Shown piece by piece: positions 10,013-21,622 of a DNA stretch of 64,000 nt. Each line of letters starts with the position of its first letter. The first letter of the stretch is position 1. The notes under the pieces are model-generated. The model had not been told where the DNA came from. It searched no databases and worked only from the letters and a program-made list of their open reading frames with translations. Position numbers and translations under genes: made by a program. This DNA is from Heterodera schachtii (Eukaryota > Nematoda > Chromadorea > Rhabditida > Heteroderidae): the NCBI GenBank assembly GCA_023374025.1, contig SIJG01000018.1, positions 1,474,175 to 1,538,174 of the forward strand. The letters are read 5' to 3'.

Positions 10013-13000
10013 ATGTCTAATACAGCACCAAAAAATAATCATGTTTCGGATCTGTTTCATCTTTGTGACAGTGGCAAAAAAGTGAGTTGGAAAACCTTTT
10101 TAAAAAATTATTAATGAGTGAAAATTTGATAAATGAATCAGTTTAAGGAGGTGGTTTGTTTGGGTGACCGTTTTTGACCTGCTGATCAATGAGTAAAACA
10201 AATACTTATTTTTTCACTGATCAGAGGAATAATGAATGGTCAATTAGTTAGGATAAAGTGCAAATCAGTTCGTTAGGACTAAATTAAGTTTGGCTCGAAA
10301 GGGTGAAAACAAACCAATTCTCTCGTCGCTCTCTAACTGTCTGGGCCATACAGAATTAAAAAGACAAAAAACTAACGAATATTTGTCGGAAATCGCGGGT
10401 TTATCTCAAATCAGAAATTTTTTTTTAATTATATAACTGAATTATGCGTTTCTCTGTGGTTCTGATTGAATTTTAAAAGAACGGTAAATTTTGTACAAAA
10501 ATAGACCTAAATTTGTCGTCAAAGAAAATTGCCAAAAAATCACCAACTTATTTGCATGATTTGTTTTAATATTAAATTCAATTCATTTCGAATTGTAAAT
10601 CGACAAAATAAGCATTAGATTCGGATTCTACGAAACCAAAACTCCCTGAAAGAGCAGTTTTGAATTTTGATTTTTTTTTTTTTCATTTAAATACTTCATA
10701 ACTCGAAGTTGCTCTTTTTTCTCTTTAAACTGCTTCACTGTTGATGACCTAAGAATAGGATTCGCATATATGGTGATTTATCCTCATTTGTGTTTTTGAA
10801 TGGGTAAAAGAAAACTTTTTGAAGATGTTTCCAATTTTGTGGCCTTTGTGAAAATTTTTGGGTTTTTGATTCAATTTTTCAAAACAGGCCGTTCACCAGA
10901 AAAACAAAAATAACTTCTTTATTTTTTTGTTAACATTTTTTTCTGATCGTAACCACAAGCAATTTTAACTCTCGTTTTTCGAGTTTATAAATCTAATTTT
11001 AATCAAACAATTAATTGAAATTTATGAGCTTTTCAGTGACAAATTAACGACAAAGAAGACCTGCACCAAGCATGCCCTCAGCTAAATGAGGAGGAAATTA
11101 CCTTTATTTTCTCATGTCTGGACACAAACAAGTGGATTCCCCATTTTTTATATTTAGAAATTTTTCCAATTCTTAGGGGGTGTATTTTTGAAATTTTTTA
11201 GGTCGATTCTTAGGGTGTATTTTTGAAAATTTTTTAGGTCGACTTAGGGGTGTATTTTTCGTTTTATTGCAATTTTGGTAAGTTTTCCAAAAATGCCAAA
11301 ATAGTGGCAAAAATAATGAGGAAACGCCAAAATAGTGGCAAAAAATTATTTTAGTGGCCAACTTCCGAAATAGTTTTTTTTTATATTTATCAAAGCTCAA
11401 AATAAATGAAAATTTTTACTGCAATTTGGTATTTTTGAGCGATTTAATTTCCTTTGAATTTCTGTCATTTAACTTAAAATATGCCAAAAGAGGCACAAAA
11501 CCACACAGGTGCAGCTTATATAGGCTGCTAATAATTTTATGGGTAAGCCATATCTTTGTTTGTTGTATTTTAGGCTTTAATGGAATGCAACGGAAAATGA
11601 GCACAATGGAATGTTTTGAGGATGAGGACCAAGAAGTGCATTTCATGATGGGCGACGAATGTGCGGATGAAACACCGAAATTAGCCAACGGCACATACAA
11701 TTACCCAAGAGTTTGTCCAAAACCATAATTATCTTTTAATCAATTAATAATAGCCGTGAAAAATTGGGGTGGGAAGATAAGTGGTTCGAACCGCCGGGGT
11801 CCCTTTGATGGCTAATTGGCCAAGGCTCTTAACCGATGAGTCATTCCATGCCATTGTTAGCGGGTGCCTTTGTTGGGTCAACTTAATTACCATTCATTTG
11901 GCCTTAATCACTGCTTTCTCACTCAATACAAACAATAAATCAAAATAATCAAATTATTTCTTTTTAAATACTAACTGGCAAGGACCCGAGTATGAAAAAG
12001 TAGACTAGTGAAGAAAATACAAATAAAAGCACGTTCTCGGACCGAGGAAAAGACTCTCGGCCATAATGGAAAAAAAATTATTGTTAAATTTTTTTAATTA
12101 TCATTAATTTTGAAGAGGCGACCAAAGCCACCACGGCTGACCAAAGACCAAACATTCAAAGTGCCGCCACAAATGACTTTGGATATGCCATGGTAAGAAA
12201 AGAATGTTTAATATTGTTTAAATTCTTATCTTTTGACTAAATTTTATGTTAACCGAATCAGAAATAAAATATTGAAACACTGAAATTTTTTGTCCTTTTA
12301 ATGAATATTTACTGAAGAAAATTGAAAATTATTTAGGTTTCGAAAATTACTAATTTTCGTTTTAAAATATAATTTTGCCATCATTTTTAAGTAAGGATGA
12401 AGTGCTTCAACTGTACGAAGAACTACAATCGTCCGGCGTGCCACAAATAATGAGCCGCTTTGAAGAAGTTGTGGGCAATCTGTGCCGGTGGGCAAAAATT
12501 TTGCGTAAGAAAAAAATAAAATAAATTCATTTTAGTGAAATTGATCAAAAACGTGACGAAAATGAACGGTTACAACACCAGCAAAAAGCGTGAGTTTGTT
12601 CTCTTTTTGTAATTGTGTGGATACTGTAATAATACAGTGAAATGAATTAACTCAAAATTTCAAATTACGGTATTCCTACTGTTTTAGTGAACGTGAAAGC
12701 TACAATAAGCGGATGGCAGCATTGGAAAATGAAATTGATCAACAATTATTGATAGCTGAGAAGAAGGCACGGGATGAAGTCGGTGATACCCCGCGATTTG
12801 GTCTCGAGCTTTTAGTGATACTGCGTCTTGACTGATTAGCATGACTAATTGACGACCAGTTCTCGAAAAAACACTAATTACTGAAATATATAAATGACAA
12901 GAGTCAATTAAAATATAAATAAATGAAAATTTCCAAATTTAAAGGAACGTGAAAAATTGGCCAAGGAAAAAGAGGAGCTGAAAGAGCGATTGGAGCGCGA

Positions 13001-16000
13001 AATGGGCGACCTGCAAACGAACATTGAACACTTGCAAAAAATGGAAAAAGTGCTGAAGAAAGAGGCACAAAAGAACGGCAATCAGGAAAAGCTGAAGGAG
13101 AAGTTGGAGGCATGAAAAAATTTCGAGGAAAAATTAAAATTAACAAAGAGTGATAATTGGGATGCGATTTTTCGGCAAAAAATCGCAAAATATACACCTA
13201 AAAAGGCAGAAAAATAGCAAAATAGGCATTAAATAGGTACAAAAATCCTGAATACGCACTAAAATAGGCAAATAAAAATTTTTTATTACAGCTTTTAGGT
13301 AGCAAAACACATAAAAACTTAATCAAAAAATAATAATTTTGGTTATTAAATATTTTAAAGGTTTTTTCGAACAAGGACAAATTTTAAATCAAAAATTTTT
13401 TATCATGAAAAAATAATATTTAAGGAATCAATTTTTGGAAAATTTCTTCATTTCTTAGGTGTGTATTTTTTTGTTTTTATTGTATTTTTGTTAAGGACTT
13501 TTCCGAAAATCCTGAAAATTGGCACATTGAGCATAAAAAACCGAAATAGGCAAAAATAGGCATCATAAAAGTCATCGTAGATGCTCAAAGTCGAGCGGAA
13601 AACGCGCTTTTCGTGCTTATCTGTGCGTATCAAGTGCGCAAATTTTAGGCATTTGCCTAACATCGCATCCCTAGTGATAAATTTTAATTTGTTGTTTATT
13701 TGTTTGCGCAGGAAATTGCGCGAGAGAATCGCACACTGAAGAACAATTTGGCGGAGAATCACTTGGAGATGACGCTGATCAAAGCCGAGTTGGTGGAGAT
13801 CAAAAGCGAGTACGAAAATCGGACACTGCTCATGCAGTTGGAGCAGCAGCAGGAGCAGCCGAGCGCGGCCGAAGCACAACAAATCCAACGGTAGCTGCAA
13901 AATAATTGTTCTACTGAGTAACCAAAGCAAACAAATTTCTTTGTAACATTCGGCATCCAGGGAGTTCTCAATTAATTCTGCAAAAATTTCAAATCCGTTA
14001 ATTCCAAAATTATTATGGCCAAAACCCTTGGAAATTATTTAGGTGCTAATTTTTTAAAAAACTAAATTTTTTTCTAACATTTTGTCCATATAAAGAAAAA
14101 TTAAAGATATCGAATGATACAAAGATTATTTATTCTGCACTAATTATTAAATTGTTTGTGTTCTCATGTCGCTCCGCCGGCGCCGAGTGCCTTTTTTATT
14201 CTTCGGTCTTCTGCTTATTTTATTCAAGTTTTTTTCAATCAGATGCTAACTTTTCAATGCTTTTTTAATTAAATTTCAAATTTGAGCGATGCAAACAAAC
14301 GCCTTCATGACACCAATGACAACCTTCGCGGGGCATTGGACCAGCGCACAACGGCCATCAAACAGATGAATATGGTAAAAAAAGAAAAGAATGGTTTAAT
14401 CAGTTGAATTAAAATTATTTAATTTTAAAATATTTTAGGCTAATTTTTGTCAATTTGGCATTAAAAGTGTTTTTTAATTCGATTTCACTTTTTCCATTAA
14501 GCTCCACCAACAAACATCGATGAACACCTTTTTGTCGCCCTATTCTCGAAACGATTCGCTGATGTCTTTCCCGGAAAGTCCGGCCATTAGTCCGCATAAT
14601 ATTCCCACTCCCGACGAGGACAATGGTCTGAAAAAGGGCCGTTTTTACAATTTTTATCATTTATTTGGCCATAATTCTATAGTAGGAGAGGGGGTAAGGT
14701 GCGGTAAGCACCTGAAAATAACGGGTGTCAAATCTCGACTTTATAAATAAAAACAAAGACTGACAAACAAATTCTCTCGAGAGGATACTCCAAGATAAAA
14801 AATGCAAATTCTTGGATTACATTTTATTTCCTTATTTATAAATTTACCAATATCTCATACCCAATTAAAAAAAACGAAAATGCACCCTCAAAAGAATAAT
14901 AATTTCGAAATAAATTTAATGTTTTTAGCCAAATTAAACCAATTTTAAATGTTATTTGAAACGCCGGTATATATTTTTTGAATTAATCGTTTAAGAATTT
15001 TTTAAATTTTTATACCAAATTTTTTCCAATTCTTTTCCGTATTTTGTTAATTTGTCCATATTTTTTAGGTTTTCCTTCTATATATTTTTTTTAATTTTTG
15101 CATTAAATCAGAATCTCCTTTATTTTGGCATTTTGTCAATTTGTCTCATTTTCACAGACTCAGGCTATCCTCCGCGAACATACGGCGCAGGGTCCCGTGC
15201 CACGTCGTCCGTTTCGGACAACGATTTGTTCCGGTGCGCGTCCGCTTCCGTGGACACCGCATCGCCGATGCCAATGTCTCTTGACCAACAGCTGATAATG
15301 GCAAGACACTTTCCGGCGGCTGTTGCCAGCAATGGCACGGTACTAAAAATGTTTTTTCGCGACGAAAGTTACCCAAGACTGAGACTTAATGACTGAGACT
15401 GTAAAAGATTAAACTCGGTTCTTGATTCGACACCGACGAGACACTCTTGAGCCGAACTAGTCTTTTTTCCTCCATTATTTTATCGGTTCTGATGCCATTG
15501 TGGGATTCTTAGAACATTTTGGCATTTGCTGGTACCAATACTCATTTGGGCTATTTCTGCCATAACTTAGGTTAAATTTGATAACTTTTCTGCAATTTTG
15601 CAGGCTAATATAGAAAAAGCTGGGCTATCGAACAATACTAAGAATGTAAAATTTTGTCACTTTTAAGCAAAATTACCATTGTAAAAAAATAGCTTAATTT
15701 TTGGACATTGGATTCTTTTCTCACTAATGTCTTGGACTGCAATTAAACCATTAATGAGGTCATTTTTTCCAGGTTCTTCAAGAGTATTCGGGACCGCCCG
15801 ACCGCACATTCCGTGTGGTGATGTGCGGGGATGCAGCAGTTGGCAAATCGTCAATCATTATGCGAATTGTGAAGGGCATTTTCCAATCGAACATTGCCAG
15901 CACATTAGGTGATAAAAAATTACAAAAATATATAAATTATTTTTCCTAAATTTAAATGTGAAAAAATTCAGGCGTCGATTTTCATGTCAAAAGTGTACGG

Positions 16001-17858
16001 GTGGGAGAACAAAACATTGCTGTTCAGCTTTGGTCCATTTTTCTGTTTTAATATTTTTTTGAGAATTTAAATTAAAATTTAAATTTTCAGGGACACCGCA
16101 GGCCAAGAGAGGTTGGGAAAAGAAAATCTTTTTAATTTGCAAAATTTTTAAAACAGATTTCGCAGTCTGTGCAATTCATATTTCCGTCGTGCGGACGGTG
16201 CAATTTTGGTTTATGACTGTTCAATCGACCGTTCATTTTTGAGGATCCGTGATTGGATTGAGACAGTGAAGGTCCTATTGGGGGAATATTTTGACTCGTT
16301 CAATAAATATTAAAGCTATTTAAAAATATGAAATTAAAACTATCTTTAATAGGGGTATGGTGGTAATTAATTTGGTGTATCTTATTTTTCCCGAAAGTCA
16401 CTTGGGCTGAAACCTACGAAAAACAAATTGTGAAATGTCAAGTACTACTCGTTTGAATTCATATTTTACGAATTTAAGTTCTGGAAAAATATGAACAAAA
16501 ATCTAGTCAAAAAGAATAAATTAAGCGGACCAAATAAGTTTTAATTTTCTAACAAATCAAATATTTTATTAGTCAAATTAAAATTAATTTGATTTTAATG
16601 TCAGGAGTCGACCATGAAAGAAGTGCCAATTCTGTTGGTTGGCAACAAAGTTGACTTGCGCAACTCGGGCGGTGATGGCATGACGAATGATGAGTCATCA
16701 TCAACTTTTGTGTCAAGAAAAGAGGGCGAAAATCTGTCGGAGGTACTCTAGAGGAACAATATAATTTATTCTATAAATTAAATTTATATTAAATTTAAAA
16801 CATAATTATTTCAATATTATATTTTTTAGACGCTACGGGAGAAAAAATTTTTTTTTAAAGAATTTTATTGCAGCTGTTGGGCACTGATTTCATCGAGACA
16901 AGCGCGTTGGATGGCACAAATGTGGAGACGGCACTTCTGTTGCTTGTCGGGTGAGCACTCCAAAAAAAGGCCTTTGGGGATCAATTAAAATGGAAATATT
17001 ATTTTTAAAGCTAAAAATCAAACTGCTGCTGCTTAAATATAACTAATCAGTGAGTTATTTATCTGTATTAGAAAATGTAATTTTGAGAATTTTAAACACC
17101 AGCAGAAATAGGCAACCGGAATTTGGGGCCTAAAAATTTTCGTAAATTCAAAAAAGTATGTTAAAATACGCATTTTGTTGAATCTTGATAATCAGTGATA
17201 CGAATAATTAAGTTCTGTAGCATTAGTAGTATTGTAGTATAAAAGTAAAATTCTATAAGAAGCGTTCTGAATTACGAACCCCGGACCAGAATTCGAACAA
17301 AAGGTCGAAAGTCCAAAATTTGAAATTAACATTTTTTGGTTAAAAATCAGTTTAAATACACGGAAACAAACTGAAAGTCATCAATTTTTCAATAAGAGAT
17401 AATTTACGCCGTTTTTGAACTAAAAATGCTAAATTAGAAAATTTGGACTTTCTACTTTTTGTTCGAATTCGGGTCCAGGGTTCGAAATTGGCAAAAATGA
17501 TACCGAATTCGTGATTAGTGACCTCGAAAACCCAAGGAACTTATTTTATGACATTAAAATTTTCACTGATGCATTTTCTACCGACGCATTTTCCGGGAGC
17601 CGAATGACTCCATATTAATTATAGGCACATTTTAAAAATTTGAATATTTGGATGAGTTGTTTTTTAAGGATTAAATTTGGGACGGCGATTTCCCTAATTC
17701 TTCGGACCATTTTTACTGGTATTGATTTGATCTGAAGGTCAATTATTTTCAGCGAAATGCTCAAAACAGAGGATGATCAGTTGAAACAGACGGCAATGAT
17801 GCTGCAAAATGGTGGCAAATCCAAGAAGAGCAAATGCCTGAGTTGTGGCAACTCATAG
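10013..17858 (+). CDS. rsef-1: RASEF/Rab45-like protein: EF-hands, coiled coil, Rab GTPase
   Basis: Large Rab GTPase of vesicle traffic with an N-terminal calcium-binding region. Exon 1 (10013-10081) gives MSNTAP to LFHLCDSGKK; exon 2 (11037-11131) continues QINDKEDLHQ to FSCLDTN, together an EF-hand pair. The remaining EF2 exon is not resolved. Later exons are in phase: 11574-11710, 12116-12192, 12392-12487, 12536-12589, 12688-12778, 12945-13109 and 13712-13890 (charged coiled coil), 14287-14374, 14502-14625 and 15158-15339 (Ser/Pro linker). The GTPase is 15773-15908, 15972-16032, 16091-16111 (21-nt micro-exon), 16157-16271, 16605-16742, 16874-16950 and 17753-17858. All nucleotide motifs are intact: GDAAVGKSS, WDTAGQER, GNKVD and ETSA. 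About 670 aa are accounted for, near the size of animal RASEF. Oddities: exon 2 opens with TGA where the EF-hand glycine (GGA) is expected; one intron is GC-AG (13110); the C-terminus is CLSCGNS, not a standard Rab prenylation tail. CRACR2A/Rab44 relatives are the alternative. Confidence 0.88.
11160..11290. repeat. Short direct repeat GGGGTGTATTTTT (three copies)
   Basis: TTCTTAGGGG(T)GTATTTTTGAAA recurs three times here, joined by TTTTTTAGGTCGA. The same unit occurs at about 22333-22390 and once at 13456. It lies in an intron of the RASEF-like gene and looks like the end of a dispersed element rather than a gene part. Confidence 0.6.
11765..11870 (-). repeat. tRNA-like/SINE-like sequence in a RASEF intron
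   Basis: On the minus strand TGACTCATCGG resembles a Pol III A box, with one mismatch to the consensus, and CGGTTCGAACC about 50 nt further on is a good B box. The arms expected of a tRNA T stem do not pair, so it is a pseudo-tRNA or SINE head and not a working tRNA. Confidence 0.4.
13157..13672. mobile_element. hAT-like MITE in the GC-AG intron of the RASEF-like gene
   Basis: Inverted ends GGGATGCGAT and ATCGCATCCC are bounded by an exact 8-bp duplication AGTGATAA (13149-13156 and 13673-13680). AATAGGCA words are arrayed near both ends, the subterminal pattern typical of hAT elements. It carries no open frame of its own. The terminal base is ambiguous by one position. Confidence 0.82.
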
Positions 17859-19097
17859 ATCAGAAGAATGATCAACCAATCGATCGGAAAATGAAACTTT
17901 GACTTGGGTCACTTGAAAAGATTCAGAGATTCTCCCAACATTTTGGTACCAATTTATAATAATGCTTTATAAATTTAAATTACCATTTTCCCTGAATTTC
18001 GTGATTTTAGCTTGAGTTAGACGGGTCTGGGTACCCGACCGTCTCCAGACCCGGACCCGACCTTTTGAAAATCCAATAACCGACCCGATAGGTCCGGGTC
18101 CAAAAATACACTGGTAAGAATGAGGGTCTGGGCCAGGGCTGGACATAACTGATTTCAATTACGGAAATCCATATTTACGGCGATTTTTAAAACGGAAATT
18201 TAATTCCGTCATTAGGGAGGTTTAAAAGGCCGTAATTTCGCGTAATCCGTACTCCGTAATTCTCATTTTCTTTTTAATTTTCAAAATTTATTTTAAAAAA
18301 AATCTAATCTAAAAACTTGTTAAAAGTAAATTACGATCAAAATAAAAGCTTTGCATGATTTTTTGAGAGAAAAATCCCAAAATATGAGCTAAAATTGAGA
18401 GAAAAATAGTAAAATAGGGGCAAAAATGGCAAATTCAGAACTGTGGTCGAAATCTTCAAAAATTTTCATCTATTTTCTATAATCTAACTCTTTTGAAGCA
18501 CTTTTAAAATGAAATTAAAAGATGGGCCGAGTCTGGCGCTGCCGAAAGGCAAAGAAATTATAATTTGTAACGTAAAAAAATTTAATTTTCATTTTGGGAA
18601 TAATTTGCGAAGGGGTCCTGCCATGTAAATCGACGTCTTTTTTTTTTTGCTTTTTAAAGCAGCTTTTTCGCAGCGTGATTTTTCCAAAAAACTTTTGGGG
18701 AAAAGGGGGGTCCGTCGGCACCCACCGTGAACAATTTTTAAAATTTGCATGTAATTTTTAGCTAAAAGACATTGTCAAGAAAATGACTAAATTTTCGATT
18801 TTAGCTCCATATTTAAGAAAAAAATTAGGACTTTTTGGGGCGGGCAGTGCCGATAGGCGCCGCCGAGAAAAAATTTCAGAATTTTTAACGAATTTTGTTA
18901 GAAAATAGCCAAATTTTTGATCAAGTTGATGTAAAATACCCTTTTGTCAGTCTCAAAGTTTAGCATGGTTTGAAATTTTACTGTGTGCTTTTAGTGACTG
19001 ACTAAATTAGAGGATGGGAGTGATTAATTCGTATTTGAATTAAATTTGTGAATTGTAAAAAATTAGCATACTCAAAATTCAGAAATACAAAATTTTA
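17859..19097. repeat. Mosaic of truncated hAT-like repeats downstream of RASEF-like gene
   Basis: 18018-18130 carries ACCCGGACCCGACC words and the shared segment ACTGGTAAGAATGAGGGTC also seen at 275 and 47350. A new element start, CAGGGCTGGACATAACTG at 18133, is followed by ACGGAAAT/CGTAAT words, but its right end is not found. The core palindrome is at 18842-18866. No gene is visible; the short minus-strand frames at 17967 and 18515 run through repeats. Confidence 0.6.
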
Positions 19098-19105
19098 GTA
19101 AGAAA

Positions 19106-19183
19106 CAGGGATGGAGCGCGGACAGAAAGATCCCGCGTTCGCGCATCGCAGATTCAAATTGCTGCGGTCGCGCTCCACCCATG
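19106..19183. mobile_element. 78-bp hAT-like miniature element
   Basis: The ends CAGGGATGGAGCGCG and CGCGCTCCACCCATG are inverted, matching at 13 of 15. They are bounded by an exact 8-bp duplication GTAAGAAA (19098-19105 and 19184-19191). Almost the whole element is terminal repeat, so it is an extreme deletion derivative. Similar GGGGCGCGCATGG ends occur at 44499. Confidence 0.8.
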
Positions 19184-19579
19184 GTAAGAAATTTAAAAGC
19201 GAAATTCCGAGATTATGCAGAATGAATGGCTAGCGACCATATAGAAATGAATATCAGGAGATAAAAGTAGCAAAGATGGGGCACAAATACAAATAATTTT
19301 ATGATACATATGTATGTTACTGGCCGAAATGAGGTTGTCAGTTGAGCAAATAATTTTATTTTGAATTTAAGTATTGAATGAATTTAATTTATGAAACATT
19401 AAATGTTTTTTCGTAAAAAATGATTATTATCACTGACGAAATCCCTTACTGACGAAATCACTTCTGACGAAATCACATGTTACCTTTGGAAAAACGAACA
19501 ATCAAGTTAATGGGAATGGTATGATATCAGCAATCAAGAGATTAATCAATTAATTTCGAATTATTTAACTTCGTCTTTA

Positions 19580-20930
19580 GGGAGCAGGTCGTTTCCCCCC
19601 CGAAAAATTTTTTTTTTAAAAATTTCCAAACCTAGAAATTTTTCATAAGAAAATTCTTAAAAAATTTCTTAGTAAGAAAATTTCAAGAAAAAAAATTTTT
19701 TGAAAAATTTTTCAGCGATTTTTTCGAAATCTTATGATGAATTACTAAGTTTTTTCAAAAATTTTCGAAAAAATCGCTGAAAAATTTTTCAAAAAATTTT
19801 TTTCGGTAAATGTTTATCTGAGCTCCCAAACTCAAAAACACCCAAAACCACTTTTATAGGTTTTCTTATGCGCTGAAAACGATAGAACAATCAAAATTTT
19901 GGCGCGCTCTCAACTTTAAACCGGTTTTTGAACCGGTTTAAAACTCGAAAAATTGAGTGACAATGGGGCCTCCTGACCCTTTAAAACGGTCAAATTCGCA
20001 CAATTTTGGTCTCATTCGAAAGCTCTTGACGAGTGAAGTCTATAAATCAAGGAATGAAGTCGTGCCGATGCCATCGGAGCACTGGGACAACTGAGTCCCA
20101 GTGAAAATGGACACTTCGGTACCGAAAAATAATAAAGGGGAAATAACAATTTAAAAGCAAAATTCGCAAAAGGGAGCATGCGAAGACGGAGCAAGTAGTG
20201 GGGCGAGACGGTGGGCGGAGGAAAAAGTGACGAGCGCCACAGGCGGTTGACTGCGGGGGCCCGAAGGGCCCCCGCCAATCAGTCAACCGCCTGCGGATCA
20301 CGCGCGGACTTCTTCCGTAGCCCGTAGTCTCGCCCCACCTACTGGCCGCCGTAGTCGAGTGTGCGGCGGTTTTTTAGCGCAATAAGCAAAAAACAAAATT
20401 TTTTTTATTTGTAGTTGCGCCAAATTTTCATTGATTTTGTACCGGTTCAAAAACCTATCATTGTCTGATGGCGTCCGTTTAACTCAATTCCCTGAATTTT
20501 AGACTAAGCTCGTCAAGAGCTTTCGAATGATACCAAAATTGTGCGAATTTGACCGTTTTAAAGGGTCAGGAGGCCTCCTTTTTCCTCAATTTTTCGAGTT
20601 TTAAACCGGTTCAAAAACCGGTTTAAAGTTGAGAGCGCGCCAAAATTTTGATTGTTCTATCGTTTTCAGCGCATAAGAAAACCTATAAAAGTGGTTTTGG
20701 GTGTTTTTGAGTTTGGGAGCTCAGATAAACATTTTCCTTTTTTCTTGAAATTTTCTTACTAAGAAATTTTCTAAGAATTTTCTTATGAAAAATTTCTAGG
20801 TTTGGAAATTTTTTAAAAAAAAATTTTTCGGGGGGGAAACGACGTGGGGGGGAAACGACGGGGGGGGGGGGAAACGACACGGGGGGGAAACGACGGGGGG
20901 GAAACGGCGGGGGGGAAATGAAGTGCACCC
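19580..20930. mobile_element. Mutator-like foldback element with 9-bp duplication
   Basis: The exact 9-mer TCGTCTTTA flanks both sides (19571-19579 and 20931-20939). The ends start GGGAGCAGGTCGTTTCCCC on the left and GGGTGCACTTCATTTCCCC in the reversed right arm. The arms are several hundred bp of inverted repeat. The right arm has a local expansion of GGGGGAAACGACG units (20828-20915). The non-palindromic middle holds a second hairpin at about 20188-20345, centred on GGGGGCCCGAAGGGCCCCC. Each arm contains the shared word TCATTCGAAAGCTCTTGACGAG (20013, reversed near 20515). No transposase is present. Confidence 0.85.
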
Positions 20931-20939
20931 TCGTCTTTA

Positions 20940-21219
20940 GCCCCGACCGTTTGTTCCTTCTTTTCCGATTCACTTTGTTTGTCTTTAAAGACATTATTGT
21001 TTAAGATTCTCATCAATATTTTTTAAATTTGAATCAATGAAATCTTTTGAAATTTTGCAGGCTAATTAATAGCCATTAATCAAAGTATTTTCATGTAAAA
21101 TTTCAAGTCATTTTGACAACTACGAAATGAACAGGGAAATCAGCATTTTAAGCTTCGTGAAATTTATATGCATCTTTTTGGGAACCCTGCTTATCACGAA
21201 CTTCAGCCTTTTTGGCTAA
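20940..21219. other. Short intergenic stretch
   Basis: AT-rich DNA with no gene visible. It separates the Mutator-like foldback from the tandem repeats upstream of the small secreted-protein gene. Confidence 0.35.
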
Positions 21220-21545
21220 CATGGATTTTTATTAATTTATCCACGTAATCCGTTTTTATTTCTGGCCCCTAATTTAATACAACAAAATAAATTAATTGTA
21301 ATTTTTTTTAGTGCTAATATTTGCAAAAATTAACGACCCACTCCCATGGCATTTCATTATTTTATCCACGTAATCCTTTTCCATTTTGGGCAATACAACA
21401 AAATAATTAATTGTAAAATTTTGCTGGATTCATTTCTTTGCAAAAATTAATGACTCACTTCCCATGGCATTTCATTATTTTATCCACTAATCCATTTCCA
21501 TTTCCTGCCCCTAATTAAATATAATAAAACAAATAAATATTTCCT
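21220..21545 (+). repeat. Three ~120-bp tandem repeats upstream of a secreted-protein gene
   Basis: Units start at CATGG at 21220, 21345 and 21463. Each contains TTATCCACGTAATCC (TTATCCACTAATCC in the third), then TTTCCATTT, CCCCTAATT and ACAACAAAATAA. The first two also carry a GCAAAAATTAA block. The array ends about 80 bp before the start codon of the gene at 21623, so it may contain its promoter elements. Confidence 0.8.
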
Positions 21546-21622
21546 GCAGAAATAATTAACAGATTAAATCAATTTGTCTTATAAATTGCAACATTTTTAA
21601 TTATTATTCGTCAAAGATTATT

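Noticed and set aside
20012..20301. Overlapping minus-strand frames with Arg/Pro-rich translation
   Set aside because: They lie in the hairpin middle of the Mutator-like foldback and reflect its GC-rich palindrome.
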